Below are positions 58,986-64,000 of a stretch of 64,000 nucleotides of DNA, piece by piece. The notes under the pieces are model-generated. The model made no database searches. It was not told where the DNA came from and saw only the letters and a list, made by a program, of their open reading frames with translations. The DNA is from Macrocybe gigantea (taxonomy: Eukaryota; Basidiomycota; Agaricomycetes; Agaricales; Callistosporiaceae): assembly GCA_011319805.1 (NCBI GenBank), contig SJRY01000234.1:434001-498000 (forward strand). The letters are read 5' to 3'. The translations under genes were made by a program, and so were the position numbers. Position 1 is the first letter of the stretch. Each line of letters begins with the position of its first letter.

Positions 58986-59619
58986 ATGCATCCTTATCCC
59001 CTTCACATCCCACACCCGTATACGCGTCTCTTCGCAAAGAAGGACGACGTAAAACGCCGCAAAATTTGGAATCACGCCCTCGAAAAGTCCCTCTTCACCC
59101 CTTACGAATTGTGATCATCCTGTTCTCCTCACTCCGACCATTGCTGATCGCGTCGGCGCCTAGGTCAACCGTCGGCGCGCCTCATCGTCGCACCATATAC
59201 ACAGCCAGCCTTGAAGCCCACGTCGACAGGCTCCACGCTCAGTTGCTCGGGTAATTCATCTTACCCCTCTGTCGATTGCTCGACCTCACCCGTGTGCAGG
59301 ATGGGCTTTTGGCCAGTCGCATTCGAAGAGCTCGAGCCGTTCAAAGGCCTCAACTCGAAGACGGCAAAGGTGGTCTAGCTTTTGTCTGATGCCGCACGTG
59401 TCGCTTACGTTTGTCTAGAGCATGGTTGCAGGTCTTCAGCATGACGCTACTGTGGCCAAACTCAAGATTGTGGAGCTCGAACGCGCAGTTTGTTTCCTCT
59501 CATTACTCGCCTTCATTCTCGCGATCTGAATTCCTTTGCAGAACGACGCGTTGATCCACGTTTTGCAGAGCTCCGAGTTATTGTATTGTCAAGACAGAGA
59601 CGATCGCCATTCAGCTTGA
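58986..59619 (+). CDS. Small basic helical protein, unrecognised
   Basis: The start gives MHPYPLHIPHPYTRLFAKKD, then DVKRRKIWNHALEKSLFTPY. Introns join LSTVGAPHRRTIYTASLEAH, VDRLHAQLLG-MGFWPVAFEE, LEPFKGLNSKTAK-SMVAGLQ, HDATVAKLKIVELERA and NDALIHVLQSSELLYC, ending at 59619. Five small exons, all in phase with good splice signals, support a real gene of ~135 residues. It has heptad-like helices (coiled coil likely). The phrase NHALEKSLFTPYEL suggests a short docking motif. Family unknown. Confidence 0.65.
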
Positions 59620-60435
59620 ATTCCATTTTCAGTTCGTTCGAGAGTCTCTACAATGTCCTTTGCTACGCATAACTTAGTGCTTTTAAATACCGCTGCATTA
59701 ACTCGCCTTATTTTTATTCCGCTGCGACATGCATTCGTGAATCACATGCTCATAACCATGTCTTGTCCAGCATGACAAGTGTTCATCGTCAGTGTGTGAT
59801 TCCCGCTGAATTCATTGTTCACTTATACTCAGCTTCTGATCTTGGCGGAAGCAAGGAATTGACGGAAACAGGAGGACCCGCACTTTCTGCCATGTAAACA
59901 CGCTGTCTCGGCCGAACAAATCTCTGCAAGTTCCATCAAAGTTGCCAACGTACACGTACAGCCCGCCGATAATGATTACAATCAGTGTCCGGTCAAGAAA
60001 GGTGCACAGAGTCGATACTCAGCGACGTTTTGGTACACAGCGAAGCCAACCTATGCAGATGAATGGCGCACTCCTGCACGGATGCAGCTCCGTCTCTACG
60101 TGATTCAGCCCTCGACAACGCACTGTTTCAAAAATTGGCCGGAGAAAGGGAATGTAAAAAATAGAGGGGGAAAGAAATCGTAATTGTCAATAAAACGGTT
60201 GTAGACGAGGTTAGAGGAGTAAAAATGACCACACGTGTTCCATCTCTATCTCATTCCAACGCAGGGCTGAGCCAAAGGTCCACACTGTGTGTTGCCATCC
60301 GACAACCTGTTGGTGGTATACGAGTTTCAATATCGATGGATACCGGCGGCGAAGGGAAAACAAAAAAGGTACCTTATCCATGTCACTAGTCAGGTCGCGC
60401 ACGTATGGATGGGAACGATGAGCTTACATGGCAGC
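59620..60435. other. Gap between convergent genes
   Basis: 816 bases with only short open frames and no motif. Longer than the usual convergent spacing here. I looked for tRNA-like folds and found none. Confidence 0.45.
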
Positions 60436-61216
60436 TCATGCTTCGTTATCATGGCTATATGAAAACTTGTGCTTGCCCTGAGGTGTCACCTCGGTCATCC
60501 CCTTTCCACTTCCTGTCACACCGACTGGAAACACAGAGGTCGATATATGCGATGTCGGGACGACGCCGAATGGACACACCTTTCCCGAGAGGATTGTCAG
60601 GCGTCTTGAATATACTGGTGCCTGCAACCCCAGCAATGTGAATCCCCTTCCTTTCCGACTTTTTCGCAAACTTTTGCCAGGTCGCTTGCTTTTGCATTTG
60701 TTCTTTGGCTTTGGCGGCCCTGGCCTCCAACTTTTTCTCGGTTTTCTTCTTTCGTCTCTCCCTTTCCTCCTCCTCCACCTTGGTCAGTTTGCGCTTGTTC
60801 GATGAGGATGCACTCGAGGCAGAATAGTTCGGGGGAAAGGGCTTGATTTCCGATGCTTTTACTAGTTCCGTCGTGTTGTACCCTTTGAAGACAATGCTGT
60901 ACACCCTGTTCTCTGTCGAACCGCCGACGGAGGTGATGCGTGCTGGATACCATCCCCCGTCTCCGGAGTATTTGGCCAGGCAGTCATCTCCGGCAGACCA
61001 TGTTTGTGTTGGAGTAGAAGACGCGGCCTTGCGATTGGCGTCCGATTTGGAGGAAGATGCCGCTTCTGCCTGCGCAAGCCCCGCCTCGGTCAGTTTTATG
61101 AGCTCTTGGAGCTCTGAGCGTAGGGATGCGAGCTCTGTATTGCTTGGGTCTGAAGCAAGGGCGAGTTCGACTTGGGAGAGCTGCACCTGATAGGTCTCGA
61201 GATCTGCCTTGTCCAT
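60436..61216 (-). CDS. SPF30: SPF30/SMNDC1-type Tudor splicing factor
   Basis: A Tudor-domain protein that binds symmetric dimethyl-arginine on Sm proteins and helps tri-snRNP join the spliceosome. The start gives MDKADLETYQVQLSQVELAL with a helical N-terminus (ELASLRSELQELIKLTEAGL). The Tudor domain is WSAGDDCLAKYSGDGGWYPA, RITSVGGSTENRVYSIVFKG and YNTTELVKASEIKPF. A Lys/Glu helix (EEEERERRKKKTEKKLEARA) and WQKFAKKSERKGIHIAGVAG follow. One intron joins KTPDNPLGK to VGVTGSGKGMTEVTPQGKHK, and it stops at 60436. The end matches the family. It starts 45 bases after the RIO2 stop on the same strand. Confidence 0.93.
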
Positions 61217-61261
61217 GGTTTGAAGAGATGGAGCGTGGGAACAATATCAATTCATTCAAGT

Positions 61262-63037
61262 CTACATATCCCATAATGCAGTCCGATCGACTTTTATTCG
61301 GGTGTCTTGCTTTGCTTTGCTCCCTCTCGGTCTACCAGCGTGGCCTGTGGCCCGTTTCGAATGATATTTTCGATGCTCCTTGGCACGCGCTTTGCTCAGA
61401 TCGCTCGACACTTTCTCCTTGACGCTCTCCAAGGTCAAAGGCGACCTGTCCAGCCCTCCGTCTTCCCTCACGAGATGTTCAGAATCGGAGGATTCAGACC
61501 CGCTATCCGGAGGGCCACGATCGCTGTCCTCTGTTTCCCTTTCTCGTTCGGATGGAATGTTGCTTGCGGATAAATCTTCCTGCAGTTCTCCTGCTGTATC
61601 ATCCTCTGAAAATTGTTCTTCGCTTTCGTCTGGTTCCTCGTCCTTGACCGTCTCCATATACTGCACAAGATTCAACCTCTACTTCGTAGCCATGTTATGA
61701 AGCTCCTACCTCCTCCAGAACCCTCATTTCTCTCCGACTGAAGCCGCTGGCAGCCACAACTACATCGAGTTGGAATGACACGTCGGACGCCTGCCCTTCT
61801 ACTAGTATTTTGCGGAATCGCGGATAGAGGGCACTTTCATACTGGAAGCGGCGTTTAAAGAACGTTCTTATGCACTCCACATCACGGTTGAAATACCTGC
61901 AACCGACTTCACTGATCAAGGAACCAGTCACATCAGGTCCAACTCACCATTCAGCGTTTTCATGTGACGTGCTGACCATCTGTGGAAAGTCAATGACTAC
62001 AGGTTCGCCTGTTTCTCGACGGATAAGGATATTGAATTCATTGAAGTCGCCGTGGATGAGCCCCGCGTGTGCAAATCGCACGATAAGGTCCATTAGCGAA
62101 GAATATAATTTTCCTGGCGATGGAACGTCCGCAATCTGACGTCTGTCCGTCAACATCAGTAATGAACGAGATGACATGTCTAGAGACGAACTGACAATGG
62201 ATACGCGTCAATAAATTCCATCAGTATGCAATGGCGAGCTTGATCTATCGGTCGCGGCACCGGAAAGCCATGCTCGTGAAGAACCTGCTAACGCGTTGAG
62301 TTCATTGCAGATCCTCAATAGGCAGTGAACGACCTTCATGAAAGCCCACTCTTTCTGAGCGGCCAGTCTCGACATGTACATCCAAGATGCGGATTTTCGT
62401 TTACCAAGATAGTCTCGCTTTTCTTTTATGGCTCGGAACGATATGCGACCTAAGCTTGTGTGATCATTCAATCACTTGTAAGCGTGAGCAAAGAAGCCCA
62501 GTACCGATGCAGCTTGAGTACCATCTCTCTGCCCTCCTCGTCCGCGACAACATAAACATCTAGAATGTCGATTAGGATCAGTTGTGGTGCGGCCTCATGC
62601 GTGGAAATTCAAACCTGACTCCTTGCCTACCCCAATTTGGTTCCCCACCGAGTGTAAGGTGCCTCTTTTCGTCATGGTGCGCATAGCTAGATAGTCGTAG
62701 CCTCCGTAAGTTAACCTGTACCCGTCATCTGAGCAGAATATGTGTTCACTAAGACCGGCCAGGAGCAAGGTTGAAGACTTACATTTGGAATTTTGGACTT
62801 TCGAGATTAGGTTGCGCTTTGCAAGGGTACCTAAAAGTCTACTGACTCCACCATTCCTCAAACCAGATATCTGGGCTATGAGAACCGTCGGGACCACCTC
62901 ATGATTTTTGGAACCCATCTCAACCTAATTACCATCAGACGGGGTTGTGAATCCATTCAGCAATCGATCACATACGGCTGTCAAAACCCTAAACTCGTTC
63001 GACGAAATGTATCGTAGGTCGGTAGCGTCGAGCTTCA
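61262..63037 (-). CDS. RIO2: RIO2 atypical kinase, 40S subunit maturation
   Basis: A late cytoplasmic 40S assembly factor. The start at 63037 gives [20 protein letters not shown], spliced to [20 protein letters not shown] (winged helix), then [20 protein letters not shown]. The kinase parts are [12 protein letters not shown] (P-loop), [20 protein letters not shown] (ATP Lys), [47 protein letters not shown] (catalytic Asp) and [19 protein letters not shown] (metal Asp). A very acidic C-terminal tail and a basic end ([20 protein letters not shown]) close at 61262. About seven introns. Divergent from NAA40 with only 108 bases between starts. Confidence 0.95.
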
Positions 63038-63145
63038 TTTTGGACGACAGGCAGGTATTGGGTGTCTGACATTCTTTGACTGCTCTTGCTTTTTGAAGAC
63101 TCTGCCATTATGTAAGCAATACCCCCTTGTGATTGGACTTTTAGC
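63038..63145. promoter_or_regulatory. Very short divergent promoter, RIO2 and NAA40
   Basis: 108 bases separate two start codons facing away from each other, so both promoters and leaders share this space. No TATA box is evident. Confidence 0.55.
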
Positions 63146-64000
63146 ATGTCGACGGATTCCAGGAGGAACGTTCGCAAGGCCATTAAGGTGCTTCCAGAGT
63201 ACAAACTGATGATGAACTATAAATTTTATTGGGCAGGCGACGTCTTCTCAACTTTCCCTCTCGATCCACGAGAATGACAGAGAAGAGTACGCAGACTCAC
63301 GTTCATCTGAGTTGATCCAAAATCCTGTATCAGGTTATGTTGACGTTGCTGAATGTAGTTTCGAAATGAGAGCCGCACATGCGTTCGAACTGTCTGAAAG
63401 CGAACGTTGCATCATTTGGTCAATCTTCGAAAATAACATGCGCGATCTGTCAGTGCCAGACCATTCCGAGCAAGCTCAGGGTATGAAATTTCATCAGTAC
63501 AGGTACACACGCTCTTCCTTTGGATGGGATCCACCAGCGAAACAGAAAGAACTCTTCGACGATCTGTCGCGTTTTCTTTTGGCCTACACCCGGAATGGGT
63601 TGATCGCGTTTGCTATGTTTCGTTTTGAGAACGAATATGACTGGGATCTGCTTTACTGGTCTCTCGACTGCGATTCACTACCCATTTGACGTTTGCTGAG
63701 TCGCTTGGTAGCTATGATATCCAGGTGACGGCATCCTGGCAGAAGACCGGTGTAGGAAAATTCCTCATGCGAGTCTTGGAAGGCATCGCCATGCAATGGA
63801 AAATGGAGAAGGTGATTCTAACCGTTTTCAAAGGTACTGTAAATCACACCGTTTCGAGGCGAAAAATGGAGCCTATCAGTTTGCAGCCAACAACAGAGCC
63901 ATGACGTTTTATGAGGCATTGGGGCAAGTCGGATATGATTTCTGGTCATATAACTATTGATTGGTATTTCTAGTTTCAAGACAGACGAAACATCACCAGA
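63146..64000 (+). CDS. NAA40: NAA40 (NatD) histone N-terminal acetyltransferase, cut by the right edge
   Basis: Acetylates the alpha-amino group of histones H4 and H2A. The start at 63146 gives MSTDSRRNVRKAIK, spliced to ATSSQLSLSIHENDREEYAD. Next come FELSESERCIIWSIFENNMR, MKFHQYRYTRSSFGWDPPAK, KELFDDLSRFLLAYTRNGLI and FAMFRFENEYDWDLLYCYDI across an intron. The GNAT acetyl-CoA loop is QVTASWQKTGVGKFLMRVLE, then MEKVILTVFK-ANNRAMTFYE. A GC-donor intron (63924-63973) joins EALG to FKTDETSP, where the window ends. The SerTyr-rich entry (YRYTRSSFGWDP) is typical of NatD. Only the last few residues should be missing. Confidence 0.92.
63924..63973 (+). other. GC-AG intron in NAA40
   Basis: The donor is GCAAGT after TTGGG and the acceptor is TTCTAG; 50 bases. 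Splicing gives FYEALGFKTDETSP, the expected family end. No GT in phase. Confidence 0.75.

Noticed and set aside
60211..60402. Short minus-strand frame before SPF30
   Set aside because: Only 63 codons, no conserved text, and it lies past the SPF30 stop.

Overview
The window is nuclear DNA of a mushroom-type basidiomycete (Agaricomycetes). Genes are dense and most are split by many introns of about 45-65 bases. The protein set is a fungal housekeeping set, and several proteins are forms I associate with basidiomycetes: an SRA-YDG protein, polysaccharide lyase family 8, a SUR7/PalI-family protein and a PASK-type kinase. I reconstructed gene models by hand from reading frames, splice signals and knowledge of the families. 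No database search was possible.

Layout. 1-1336: fragments of an unrecognised gene at the left edge, then nothing clear. 1337-6931 (minus): SRA-YDG DNA-methylation reader, SEC9 SNARE, MPP10 (U3 snoRNP). 7129-14871 (plus): SUR7/PalI-family membrane protein, then two tandem PL8 polysaccharide lyases, the first with a broken frame. 14957-18809 (minus): uS3, 3-ketoacyl-CoA thiolase, mitochondrial bL32m. 18922-20264: complex I NDUFA5-type subunit, an intron-bearing tRNA-Ser(UGA), LSM1. 20528-23981 (minus): SPP1/CFP1-type PHD protein of the Set1 complex. 24522-29478: STM1/HABP4, a TFC7-like histidine phosphatase, MEMO1, eL32. 30048-36624: PASK-like kinase, eEF1A, a MID2-like membrane protein. 36625-38790: the largest gene-poor gap. 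38791-44838: GNAT, ELP5, mitochondrial aspartate aminotransferase, cytosolic aspartyl-tRNA synthetase. 45237-57199: small membrane protein, SSH4-type Rsp5 adaptor, SNF4 (AMPK gamma), DUF7053-type protein, methyltransferase, VAM7, MTM1-type carrier, eIF4E, PIL1. 57567-64000: two unrecognised conserved-looking proteins, SPF30, RIO2, and NAA40 cut by the right edge.

Functionally the window is a mixture. It covers translation and ribosome assembly (uS3, eL32, bL32m, MPP10, RIO2, eEF1A, eIF4E, AspRS, STM1, ELP5), membrane traffic and eisosomes (SEC9, VAM7, PIL1, a SUR7 relative, SSH4), chromatin (SRA-YDG, SPP1), energy sensing (SNF4, PASK-like kinase) and mitochondria. The only accessory locus I see is the tandem PL8 pair.

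Four patterns stand out. First, single-base frame breaks recur inside otherwise well-conserved genes (AspRS three, NDUFA5, the aspartate aminotransferase tail, uS3 tail, PL8 copy 1 several), mostly as loss of one base from a short homopolymer; this bears on assembly quality as much as on biology. Second, seven introns need a GC donor. Third, five same-strand gene pairs are separated by only 39-65 bases between stop and next start. Fourth, eEF1A has a 7-base microexon.
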